DNA of 64,000 nt from Eucommia ulmoides (Eukaryota > Streptophyta > Magnoliopsida > Garryales > Eucommiaceae): contig CM028329.1 in NCBI GenBank assembly GCA_016647705.1, positions 13,789,910-13,853,909 on the forward strand, in the 5' to 3' direction. The stretch's first letter is position 1. The number at the start of each line of letters is the position of its first letter. Positions 11,591 through 21,032 of this stretch are shown here, in pieces. Both the position numbers and the translations under genes were made by a program. The notes under the pieces were generated by a model that saw nothing but the letters and a program-made list of their open reading frames with translations, made no database searches and was not told where the DNA came from.

Positions 11591-13310
11591 TCACTCTAAG
11601 CATACATCGTTATTCCTAGCCATATCTAAACCTCGAATAATTTTCATGAATTGATCTTTCGCTAGAGGTTTAGTAAATATATCGGTAAGCTGATCGAAGT
11701 TATCGGCATATTCAATAGTTACATCCTTTTTCTGAATATGATCATGAATAAAATGATATATAATCTCTATGTGCTTAGTTTGTGAGGGCTGTGTAGGATT
11801 CTTACTTAAGAAAATAGCACTTTTACTCACACAATAAATAGGGACATCATTCATACATATTCCAAAATTATATAATTGTTGTTTAATATATGGAATTTGA
11901 GCGCGACAATTAGCAGCTACCATATACTCAGCCTCAGTTGTAGATAAGGCAATTGAGTTTTATTTATTTCAAGACCAACAAACCAAAGTATGTCCCAAGA
12001 AGTGACATGATCCACTTGTGTTTTTACGCTCGACTTTGCATCCGGAAAAATCAACATCAGAGTAACTAGTTAACTTAAAGTCACTCCCCCTAGGATACCA
12101 TAATCCTAGATCACTTGTCTCTTTTAAATATCGAAAGATTCACTTGACCGTAGTTAGATGTGATTCTTTAGGACAAGACTAAAATCTAGCACACAAGCAT
12201 ACACTAAATATTATGTCAGGTCTACTAGAGATAAGATACAACAAGCTACCAATCATACCTCGATATATTTTTTCATTGACGTTTTTACTTGTATCGTCTT
12301 TCTCTATCTTTGTAGTTGTTGCTATGGGAATTTATGCACTTTAGTTCCTTCAAAGTCATACTTTTTAAATAAATTTTTTGTGTACTTGGCTTGATTAATG
12401 GAAATTCCTTTTTCGATTTGCTTTATTTGTAACCCCAAAAAGTAGTTTAGTTCTCTCATCATACCCATTTCAAATTCAACCTGCATAATCTTGGTAAATT
12501 CTTGACAAAAATCCTCATTAGTAGATCCGAATATAATATCATCAACAAATATATGTACTAATAGGAATATTCTACTTAATAAATAAAGTAATATCACTAA
12601 AAACATCATCGAAAACCATTTTCGATCAGATAGTTGCTAAGTCTCTCATACCAAACACTAAGAGCCTGTTTGAGTCCATACAAAACCTTACGAAGTTTAA
12701 ACACATGATCGGAAAATTTATCACTCTCAAATCGCGGTGGTTGTTCGACATAAACTTGTTCAGATAAATAGCCATTGAAGAATACACTCTTTACATCCAT
12801 TTGATATAATTCAAAGTTACGTGAACATGCAAATACGAGTAACATTTTAATAGCTTCTAATCTAGCCACAAGTGCATATGTCTCATCATAATCAATTTCT
12901 TCTTCCGATTATAGCCCTGTGCTACAAATATTTTTTTATTACAAATTACCACACCCGTTTTATCATTTTTATCATGATAAACCCATTTAGTGCCAATTAC
13001 AAGATAGAAATCAGGTGTAGGAACTAGAGACCACACTTTATTATGCTCAAATTAAATTAACTCTTCTTGCATCGCGGAGATTCAAGAATAATCAGTTAAC
13101 GCCTTTTTCTGAAACCCAATTCCAACTTTATAAAAAATACCTCGTGAACTCGTCAAAAGAATTTTTTAAGTTATTTTCACCACCCGTAAATTTAAGAACT
13201 ATCGAATGTAAATCTGACATTTTGGATTTCAATTCTATATTTCATCACTTACTTATTAAGTGTGTTAATTTTACTTTGTAGGGCATTAATTTGAGAACAC
13301 TGATTTTTAT
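11591..13310 (-). pseudogene. Sirevirus reverse transcriptase and RNase H, broken
   Basis: Open pieces lie at 12606-12869 (reverse transcriptase palm: YQMDVKSVFFNGYLSEQVYV, then FKLRKVLYGLKQA), 12322-12609 (catalytic box FVDDIIFGSTNEDF) and 11591-11923 (RNase H tail: TKHIEI...DQLTDIFTKPLAKDQF). Between them the homology continues through stops and frameshifts. The polymerase normally follows integrase, but the start of its conserved region (about 13000-13300) is joined almost directly to gag at 13315. The product would copy element RNA to DNA in virus-like particles; this copy cannot. Confidence 0.88.
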
Positions 13311-13314
13311 AATG

Positions 13315-14400
13315 TTACATTAGTTCTTGATAAATATCAAGTAAATCATCAAAATCTAAAGGACAAGAACCACAACATTTTGTAACATCATCCCTAGTAG
13401 CCATTAAAGCAAGCATAGATGAATCGTTACTGCCCAATTTTTTCGAGCCACTTGACTCCGAGTCATCCCAGGTGGATTTCATCGATTTCTTCTTACCTCT
13501 CTTCACCTTCTTTTTGTGTTTTTTTTTTTTTTCCTCTTTTTCCTTCTTTAGTTCGAGACAGTTGGATTGGAAGTGTCCATTGATATAACAGTTAAAGCAT
13601 TCCACATTACTCATGTTGAAGTTTTTATTTCCATGGAATGTTCGTCAAGTCATTTTTCTAAATTTTTTTGTGAGAAGCGACATATTTTTTTCTTGCTCGC
13701 CGTCAAGACTAATGTTATCACTGTCATCTTCTTCCTTATATTTCTGAACTTTTAATGCCAAGGACTTATTTTTTACATTGACTGTTGCATCCTCGTATTG
13801 CCATTTCGTGGGTCATTAGATTGCCAATGAGCTCATCAATGGTGTAGACTATGAGATCTTTAGCTTCCTCTATAGTAATGACTTTTGGCTCCCAAACTTT
13901 AGTCAATGAGCTCAGAAGTTTTCATACTTTGTCCTCCATGGAATAGGGATTTCTGAGTTGCCCCAGATTGTTGCACATATTATTGAATCTTGTGTACATT
14001 TTCGGAATAGATTCTACTTCACCCATTCCGAATAGCTCGAATTAATGAACAAAGGCATTGATCTTGAACTATTTCACTTGATTTGTCATTTCGTGGGTGA
14101 TTTGCAATGTGGCCCATATTTATTTAGCCGATCAACAACTTGAAACCCTGATATATTTATTAGCATCTATAGAACAAAACAGAATATTAATAGCTTGAAA
14201 CCCTAATATATTCATTATCATTTAAAGAACAAAAAAAAATATTAATAACACGAGAATTAATAGAAAGTTTTTGTTTATCAGAGGTTGTCAGTTGTTCTTT
14301 CTTCTTATTCACTACATTCTCCTTGGGAACGAATGGATCATCCTCAATGACTAGTCACACATCATAATTAGTGGCTTAAAGAAAGGAAATCATTATGTCC
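13315..14400 (-). pseudogene. Sirevirus gag, broken
   Basis: The open part (13315-13614, 99 codons) holds a CCHC zinc knuckle (CFNCYINGHFQSNC), a lysine-rich block and a serine/acid-rich TWDDSESSGS block, all typical of Sirevirus gag C-termini. Upstream, through stops, the minus strand still reads stretches such as KVITIEEAKDL and DELIGNLMTHEMA that belong to the gag domain. Gag forms the particle and binds element RNA; here it is inactive. Confidence 0.82.
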
Positions 14401-14530
14401 TTTCATAATGAATAATTATCACATGCAAACAAATGTGGATGGTGCATAGATTGCCTCTCACCTAGAGTTCTTATGGGGTGCGCCATGTGATCTTTCTTAA
14501 CTAAGATTTTAAGTCAAACACGCTAAACCA

Positions 14531-14544
14531 ACTCTGGTACCAAT
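14531..14544 (-). other. Primer-binding site, initiator-Met-tRNA type
   Basis: On the minus strand TTGGTACCAGAGTT directly follows the LTR end. It is a slightly changed form of the usual TGGTATCAGAGC site of copia elements and fixes both the element's orientation and the LTR edge. Confidence 0.75.
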
Positions 14545-14772
14545 TGTTGGCCCAAAGAGATACCCAAGAGGCGGTGAATTGAAAAGTTACTAATTTAAAT
14601 AATTAAACACTAAAACACAAATAATCAATTTCCTAAATAGATTATTGTCTTATTACGCAACGGATATGTGTTTAATACTAAGTGCACACATAAAAACAAT
14701 ATAAGAAAATAAATAATACAACACACAATGATATCTTGATACGATCAGGCTAGTCTTGCCTACGTCCAGTCT
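14545..14772 (-). repeat. 5' LTR of the Sirevirus, truncated
   Basis: About 228 bases align well with 9218-9440, then identity stops abruptly at 'gtccagtc'. The rest of this LTR (about 1.85 kb) is missing or displaced. Confidence 0.8.
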
Positions 14773-15225
14773 TAAATTTTTTTTTTTCCAAGAACTCAAC
14801 GCACAAAAAACCTATTTTTTTAAAAAAAAAAATGCTTCGTTTTTTTTTTTTCTTTTAATTTTGTTATTCGAAAGTTCTACATCAGGTGTCAAGCTTCGCT
14901 TTCCTAGTAACAACAAGAGCTTTTCATTTATTTTTTGTTATTTATGTATCTTGTTGATTCCACCTCACATTGTAGTAAAATTGAACCAATCTTCAACTTA
15001 TGTAATTGGTACAATTTAAGTTTTTATTAGAACCCTTAAAATTTGATAGATTTTCCCTCTCAATCTATATAATCTATGCTAATATCTCTAGAAATTCAAT
15101 GATTTGTTGTGCATTTCATTTTAAGATTATAACTTTTATCAACCAACATAACTATTTTATTTATATTAAGTACCTTCATATACTTTTTACCCTAGATCAA
15201 TAATTTTTGGGTTTTTTCTCTAAAG
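14773..15225. other. No gene recognised; T-rich unique-looking sequence
   Basis: Long T and A runs at 14780-14850, then a more balanced segment. Two short frames lie here but show no motif or family resemblance. Confidence 0.5.
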
Positions 15226-15985
15226 ATCCTATTTTAAAATGGGACAACTTTTTAGGTCCTATACAATTAAAAATAACTTTTTAGATCCTCTTTTGAAAAA
15301 AAAAATGGCACAACCCCTATAACATAAATTATATGACAAAAATACCCTTCCTCAATTTAAACCTTAACCCTATAATGTTACCCCCAACCCTCTCTCATCC
15401 TTCCTCCTCTCTCTCTCTCTCTCACTCTCATCCGACGATAGCACAACCAACATCTGCCCTCTCTCATCCGACGGAGAGGCGTGGCGGCATCTGGACGACG
15501 AGGCGTGGTGGCGGCGAGGCGTGACGGAGAGCGACAACGGGTTGGATGGTGGCGTCACCGAATCGGCCAGGAGTTGGCGTCAATGGCAGTGGCGACGGTT
15601 CGTTGTCGCCGTTATTCGTCGCCTCCGTTTGCTGCTCGTCGTTCGGTGCTCGCTGCTGATGCTCGTCTTTTTTGTCATCGCTTCTCGCCAATGGTTGTCG
15701 TTCTTCACTTAGATCTACTCAGATCTGGGTAGTTTTCACCAACACCGTCGCCGGATTTGAGGTATTTTTCTTCTTTTTTTTTTCTTTTTTTTTTTGCTGT
15801 TGTTTGGCTGTTGTATTGAGATGTGTTGAACCATGTGGTTGTATTTTTTTTGCTGTTGTTTTTCTCCATGGTTGTATTTTTCAGTTGCTGGTTTCTTTTT
15901 ATTTTTTGTTGCTGTTTGGGTGTTGTATTTTTCATCTCCATGATTGATGTTTGGGTGCTTGTGTTTTGATTCAACAATTAGAGGT
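15226..15985. other. GC-rich segment resembling a plant gene 5' end, unassigned
   Basis: After phrases such as 'ttttaggtcct' and 'aaaaataccc', common at transposon ends, there is a CT microsatellite at about 15400-15425, then about 330 bases rich in CG dinucleotides and ending in a possible splice donor after 'gccggatttgag'. The pattern resembles a captured first exon with its 5' leader, but all frames are low-complexity and no protein is recognised. No matching inverted terminal repeat was found. Confidence 0.35.
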
Positions 15986-17150
15986 AAGTGGATATCCACT
16001 TATTGATTGGTGTGGATATTTACTTTCTGATTTTGTGTGGGTATCCCAATTAGATGAAAGATGAATATCCACTAATTTACTTACTTGATACACTTATTAG
16101 ATATCCACTGATTTACTTACTTGATAGGTGAAGGATGGTAAATGAAATTGAATTAAAATTTTGATATTATTTAGGATAGCCCAATTAGATTCAACTTAAG
16201 TTCTAACGATTTCTTGATTTATTTGTCATTTTTATCATTTGTGTGTAGATGTTTGTGTTATTTTTTTAATTCAGTTGATATCTACTAAATTGTTTAATTT
16301 GATTGTTTAAATATTTGTATTATTTTTTGAGTTCAATGGATATCTACTGATTGTTTAAACGTTTGTGTTATTTTTTAATTCAGTTGATATCTAGTGAATC
16401 GTTTAATTTGATTGTTTAAATATTTGTGTTATTTTTTTAGTTCAATGGATATCTACTGATCGTTTAAATGTTTGTGTTTTTTTTTTTTAATTCAGTTGAT
16501 ATCTACTGAATTGTTTAATTTGATTATTTAAATGTTTGTGTTATTTTTTTAGTTCAGTGGATATCTACCGATTGTTTAAATGTTTGTGTTATTTTTTAGT
16601 TCAGTTGATATCTACTGAATTGTTTAATTTGATTGTTTAAATGTTTGTATTATTTTTTTAGTTAAGTGAATATTTATTGATGTTTAAATGTTTATGTTAT
16701 TTTTTAGTTCAGTGGATATCCACTAATTGTTTTTAGTGGATATCTACTTATTGATTTTTAGTAGATATACACATATCTACTTATTGAAGACAAATGAAGA
16801 TGGAAGGAGCACCACGGTGTGATAATTGGCGAAGACGACGGACGTCAATCGTCTTAATTTTTAACGGATTTTCACTTTTATTTTTTTTATTTTTTTTTTT
16901 GGATTTCCACTTAGGGGATAGGTGGATTTATGTAAATTTCTAGTGGAATGTAATTGAAGATTAATATTTAGTAAAATTTTTATTTTATGGTTTTTCTAAT
17001 TCTTTATATTTTAAAATGTTCATAGAATATTTAAAAAGGTAAATTAAAATTGAAATTAAATTAAGTGAAAAATAATGTAAGTAGATATCTACTAAATATA
17101 ATTAAGTGGATATCTACTTAATGGACATTTAACTAGATATCTACTTAATT
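15986..17150. repeat. Self-complementary word array, GTGGATATCCAC type
   Basis: A perfect 16-bp palindrome AAGTGGATATCCACTT lies at 15986-16001 and a perfect 14-bp palindrome AGTAGATATCTACT at 17080-17093. Variants of GTGGATATCTACT occur many more times between them. The regular inner part is annotated as a dimeric tandem repeat. The array lies upstream of the Sirevirus-type LTR end at 17917 and may be its U3. Confidence 0.8.
16245..16735. repeat. Dimeric tandem repeat (about 62 + 47 bp)
   Basis: The word gatatct recurs at spacings of about 62, 46, 63, 50, 62, 45, 60 and 49 bases. Two monomer types alternate: one reads GTTGATATCTACTGAATTG and the other GTGGATATCTACTGATTG, each followed by 'tttaaatgtttgtgttatt'. 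This gives a higher-order unit of about 109 bp in a little over four copies. Confidence 0.88.
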
Positions 17151-17599
17151 GATTTTTAAATATTTTAAAAGAATATTTAATTTAAATAGAATTTAATATT
17201 TAATTTTTTATATTTTAAAATGTTTATAGAATATAAAAAAAAAATTAAATTTAAAATAAAATTAAGTGAAATATAATTAGAGTATTTTTTATATTTTATA
17301 AAAAAATTAGTTTTAAGAAAAATAAAATTAATTGAAATTTTTTTATTAAAAAATAAAATTGAGAAAAATTTAAAACCAAGTGAAAGGTTTTGATTCTTGG
17401 AGTCTAATGTATAAAAAGAATTAAGTTAATCTTTAGCCTGAAAAAAAGATAAGTTATTCTTAAGTCTGTGAAAAAATAGAGGTTATTCTTAAGTCTGTGA
17501 AAAAAAATAAAGGTTATTTTTGAGTTTGTGAAAAAGTAGAGGTTATTCTTGAGCTAGGAAAAATGAATTGTAAATGTTGATTCTGAACTTATGAAAAGA

Positions 17600-17917
17600 A
17601 TTATTGTGAGAGTTTGGTTCCTACCTTTAAAAGAATCTTAAGTTTAGTGGGTGCGACTCTCTGTGGAGCTCGGGGGGACTGGATTTGCCAAGAGTAACTG
17701 GTGAACTAGTATAAATTTCTGTGTGCTGCAATATTTACTTTATTTATATTTTGCTGTTTAGTTGTGCACCTAATTGATAATATATTTTCGCTGCTATATA
17801 AAGAGATAATAATTAATTTAAGATAAAATTAATTATTTGTTTTTGAAGTGTTATATTCTAATATTTTTTAAAACTACACAATTCACCATTTCTCTTGGAT
17901 AATTCACTAGGCCAACA
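17600..17917 (+). repeat. Sirevirus-type LTR end, plus orientation
   Basis: The reverse complement of this segment matches the start of the LTR at 9218: TTGG.C, 'ccaagag...ggtgaatt', 'aataattaatt', 'agtgcac'-like and 'gcagcacaca' blocks in the same order, then 'ggtaggaaccaaac'. It therefore ends an LTR at 17917 (GGCCAACA). No primer-binding site follows, so it is a solo or 3' LTR. Its left limit is unclear. Confidence 0.7.
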
Positions 17918-18452
17918 AATTCAAATAAAAAAGGCACTATTTAGTGCGGCGTTTTATAGGGCACATGCACAAGTGTCCAAAAAAGACCTTGTCGCAATAG
18001 AGTCTCAATACAAGAAAAAGTTGTATTAACGACGAAATCTAGCAATGAAAATAAAATTCGTCGCAGAAGGGTAGTAGTGGTCAGAAAATTTGATTTCCAC
18101 GCTAAAAATAATGACTATTGGCCACGACATACAAAATTCCTCACTAAAAATTATTTTTAGTGACTAAATATAAATTTTCTAGTTACATATACATTTCCGC
18201 TATTTTTATTTTTTAGCAAGAATGAAAAAATTATTAGCGATGATTTTTTTTTTAGTGGTTAAAGAATTAAAGAGTACATAGCCACTAAATAATTTCTTAC
18301 TAATTGTGTAAATATTAATAATATATACCTTTTTTTTTTTTTTTCTTATAGATTTTCTTTGTAATTATTGGGAATAATTTAAAAAAATAAAAGAACACAT
18401 ATGAGACGATCCCTTCAGTCCTTCCCCTTCGCTTCTTCCTTACACTCTGCCC

Positions 18453-18628
18453 ATGCCGCCGATCAAAATTGCATGGCTGCCAACAGATGACGGTGCCGGC
18501 GAAGCGGGTATCCAAGACGACGATGACGAGGGAGAACTTTTCTATTGGTACCCGTCTTCACAATCGGAAAGTTTCGAGCATAGGGTTTTCGTCAAGTGGA
18601 AAGGTGTCGCCGCAGTGGTCCTCAAGTA
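18453..18628 (+). pseudogene. Coding-like fragment of unknown origin
   Basis: After a CT-rich leader, an ATG opens a 58-codon stretch (MPPIKIAWLP..., acidic DDDDEGE, then FVKWKGVAAVVLK) that ends at a plausible splice donor (AAG|GTATGT is nearly matched by 'ctcaagtatgtt'). Codon composition differs from the AT-rich surroundings. I do not recognise the protein. It could be a third captured first exon in the CACTA-like element. Confidence 0.35.
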
Positions 18629-18901
18629 TGTTTATTCTCCCTTTTGTCTAAATATTATGAACATATATGTCGATTTGCAACTATATCTCTTGTTTCAGCC
18701 GATTTGGTTTGATTTTTTTGCTCGTGATTCGGAATTGGTTCGTTTATTAGAAAATTGATTCTTGCATTTGATTCATCTTTGATTGATTTAAATCTATGTG
18801 AACTCCTGATTATCGAAGTATTTATTTTATTATTCCCATATTTCTGTTTCTATTCTAAGTTAGAAAAATCATAATCATCCAGTTAAAAAAAAGGTTGCTT
18901 G

Positions 18902-18975
18902 ATCTTCCTAAGGAACGAAGGCGGTCGTTCCCTCCTTCACGTCGCCGTCTCTTCTACCCACACAGAGGTCCATCG
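18902..18975 (+). pseudogene. PSMD10/gankyrin-like ankyrin exon fragment
   Basis: In one frame the segment reads RNEGGRSLLHVAVSS then THTEV, which fits the first ankyrin repeat of the plant PSMD10-like (26S proteasome assembly chaperone type) proteins, where a similar RNE-GRSLLHVA stretch is found. It is followed by diverged sequence. The downstream piece at 19165-19293 continues the same protein. The N-terminal exon part is not recognisable, so only a fragment remains. Confidence 0.65.
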
Positions 18976-19164
18976 TTTCCCCCAATTTTTTCTTCCTCCG
19001 GTGTTATTGCCCCAGGAACAGGAAATTCACCCAAGACAGAATTTCAAATTTGCGTTGTTTTGGGGGTTTTAACCATAGGAATTGAAGTAACTAGTATTAT
19101 TTGATTAGGAAGTGTTTGAATAAGTTTATTTTAATTGTCTGATTGGCTTTGTTGAATGAATCAG

Positions 19165-19293
19165 GTGGTGAGCATACTATCAGCTGCTGATCCATTAGTT
19201 GGTATAAACAGTGGCAACGATGAAGGTGGGCTCCTTTGCATTCTGCAGCTAGTAGTGGAAATGTTGAAACTGTGGAGATTTTGCTCAGTTGAG
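19165..19293 (+). pseudogene. PSMD10/gankyrin-like ankyrin second exon, frameshifted
   Basis: A good acceptor (ATCAG) precedes VVSILSAADP and NDEG; after a one-base deletion at about 19225 the reading continues in another frame as APLHSAASSGNVETVEILLS, a clear ankyrin repeat, and then meets a stop codon. A possible donor (GAG|GTATAT) lies at 19293. Together with 18902-18975 this is a two-exon piece of a PSMD10-like gene with its intron, so it was captured from genomic DNA, not from mRNA. Confidence 0.72.
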
Positions 19294-19350
19294 GTATATT
19301 TTTGTTTGTTCTTCTGGAGATCGTTTTCAAGCTTTTGTTTCAAATAGTAA

Positions 19351-19465
19351 TGTTGAATCCCACATCACTTGTGTTACCTGATCTTTATATATAAGTTTAG
19401 GGGTAGTCCTCTTTCAAGGCGTCTTTTGGAAGTGAGTTAGGCCCATTAGATTTCTACAAGTAAGT
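19351..19465 (+). repeat. TRIM-like LTR fragment
   Basis: It begins TGTTGAATCCCACATC and contains 'tatataagttta' and 'gagttaggccc', the style of very short plant LTRs (TRIM group). No second copy or internal part is seen in the window. Confidence 0.4.
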
Positions 19466-19874
19466 CGACCATATCTACATGAAACACCATCAATGTGATG
19501 TTTATTGACAAGAAACTTTGTTTATTCATGGATTGTGATGGATTAAAACACCATCTTTGTTTCACTTTATAGAACTTGTTTCATACCTAGATATTCAAAA
19601 GTTGCTGATGAACAAGAGCTGATGTCAATTTGAAAAATAACAGGTAAAGTATACCTATTTGCTATTTACTGAAATGTCAATGTAGATAGATACACGTCTT
19701 AGCTTCTAACTGTTGCCTGGAGTCCACCTTGAAGATATTTAAACAAAAGAGAAGGAATTAGTGATCTTATTGGTATCATAACATAGATTACTGTGTGTTG
19801 AATTCCTTTTCTTTTCCCTTCCCCTTATTTATATTATATTTTTATAACATATTTCTTCTAATGCTCAGAAACAG

Positions 19875-19906
19875 GGTGGCGTTATGGCTCTTCTGGATGA
19901 AGCTTG
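19875..19906 (+). pseudogene. Myosin XI-like exon fragment
   Basis: A 32-base stretch between a consensus acceptor (AAACAG) and donor (GTAAGC) encodes GGVMALLDEA and the first two bases of a Cys codon. This fits the motor-domain segment GGIIALLDEAC of plant class XI myosins and the way a Cys codon can be split by an intron. It is short, so the assignment rests on the motif plus the two splice borders. No other myosin exon is visible. Confidence 0.5.
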
Positions 19907-20570
19907 GTAAGCATACTACCACAAAGCTATATTGCTTTAAGTTTCTCATCAACAGAATATGAACAGAAGATTTTTTATTTTTTTTTAAAAAAAAAAAGAA
20001 CCGAAAAATAAACATTAATGGAACTGAAAAAAAATGTAAAATATACCAGAAAATTTTGTACAGAATTTAAGGGGAAAAAATATCACAATTTTCAGAAATA
20101 AATAAATAAAGAAGAAGAATAGAGAAACCGAAAAAGGGATAGAATGAAAAAAAAAATGAGACTGTTTAAGTTACGTTCATTCAAACTTTCTTGATGATGA
20201 TTATTTGAGAATTTGGAGAAAAAAAATTATGTAGTTTGATATTATTTACTTACATGAGATTTAATTAAGACATGTTTATTCGTTATGAGAGTTATTTTTA
20301 CATATGTATGTTGTTATGGATTTTTGTTTCTCAATGAATTTTGGATGTGATAAACAAATATTGTTCTAAATAAAATGAGCGAGAAAATTATTCAAATAAA
20401 ATTCGTTGTAAATTTTTTTACTTTTACTGAGAAATTTGAAAATATTCAAATAAAATTCATTGTAAATTGTTACTTTTAGCTAGAAATTTCAGTGGTTGCT
20501 AACTATTAACGATGAAATTATTCAAATAAATTTCATTAACTTTTTGCTGTCTTGATAGGTCAATTTTGTT

Positions 20571-20745
20571 CTAGTATGCAGAAGACATTTTTTATTCTCA
20601 ATATATTAATGACGAGTAACAAATTCTTATTATCTGAATTTAAATAAAATAAAAAAAAAATCATGTTAGATATGCAGAACACATTTTTTAATTTTCTCAC
20701 TATAATAATGACAAGTAACAAATTTTTATTAATTTTCCACAATTA
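20571..20745. repeat. Two-copy tandem repeat, period about 98 bp
   Basis: The block 'tatgcagaagacatttttta ... aatgacgagtaacaaattct' recurs about 98 bases on. A third partial relative lies at about 20890-20920. Confidence 0.75.
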
Positions 20746-20773
20746 TTTTTTATTTATCATTTTTTTTTTCAGG

Positions 20774-21032
20774 TGGTGGTGCCTCCCTTGTGAGAAATTT
20801 TACCTCCAACCCTATCCCTACATGTCAAACCGATATACCACATGAATCTCAATCAACGAAGAAATGGCAATACACTGGCACTACTGAATAGATTTTTCTT
20901 AATTTTATAATGACATGTAACTCAATTGAATAAGAACTAGCTCAAAATTTTTGACCCTTTATTTATGCTGGTATAATAAAACTTAACTAATTACTTATCA
21001 TCGATCACCATATAATGCTTATTCTTGTTTCA
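20774..21032. other. 3' flank of the BBE-like gene with an unassigned coding-like bit
   Basis: A splice-acceptor-like tract (T-run then CAGG) is followed by about 120 plus-strand bases of balanced composition (reading GGASLVRNFTSNP in one frame) whose origin I cannot name. Nearer the gene, 20960-21030 is the segment repeated at 9139-9210. On the minus strand it holds possible polyadenylation signals (AATAAG near 21020, AATAAA near 20965), fitting the gene's 3' untranslated region. Confidence 0.5.

Larger units (their letters stand above)
9218..14772 (-). mobile_element. Decayed Sirevirus (Ty1/copia), integrase deleted
   Basis: Read on the minus strand: partial 5' LTR (14545-14772), primer-binding site (14531-14544), gag (14400-13315), reverse transcriptase (from 13310), RNase H (to 11591), polypurine tract (11308-11324), 3' LTR (11307-9218). 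LTR ends are TG...CA type. The reverse transcriptase and gag resemble the Sirevirus group: YVEQPP box, VFKLRKVLYGLKQA box, and a long basic gag with a CCHC knuckle. The protease and integrase that should lie between gag and reverse transcriptase are absent. Stops and frameshifts are frequent. Confidence 0.88.
18006..20558. mobile_element. CACTA-like transposon with captured gene fragments
   Basis: The left end reads 'caatacaagaaaaag' then 'attaacgacgaaat', close to a CACTACAAGAAAA terminus with subterminal 'acgacgaaat' motifs. The right end, reversed, reads 'ctatcaagacagcaaaaagt' then 'taatgaaat'. Repeats of the 'ttcgtcgc' and 'tttttagtgac' kind lie inside both ends. No transposase is seen. 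A 3-base target duplication cannot be made out. Inside are exon pieces of at least two unrelated genes. The ends are degenerate, so the class is likely rather than proven. Confidence 0.5.

Noticed and set aside
15333..15999. Several overlapping frames on both strands in the GC-rich segment
   Set aside because: They are low-complexity and in conflict with each other; composition suggests a gene 5' region, but no protein is recognisable.
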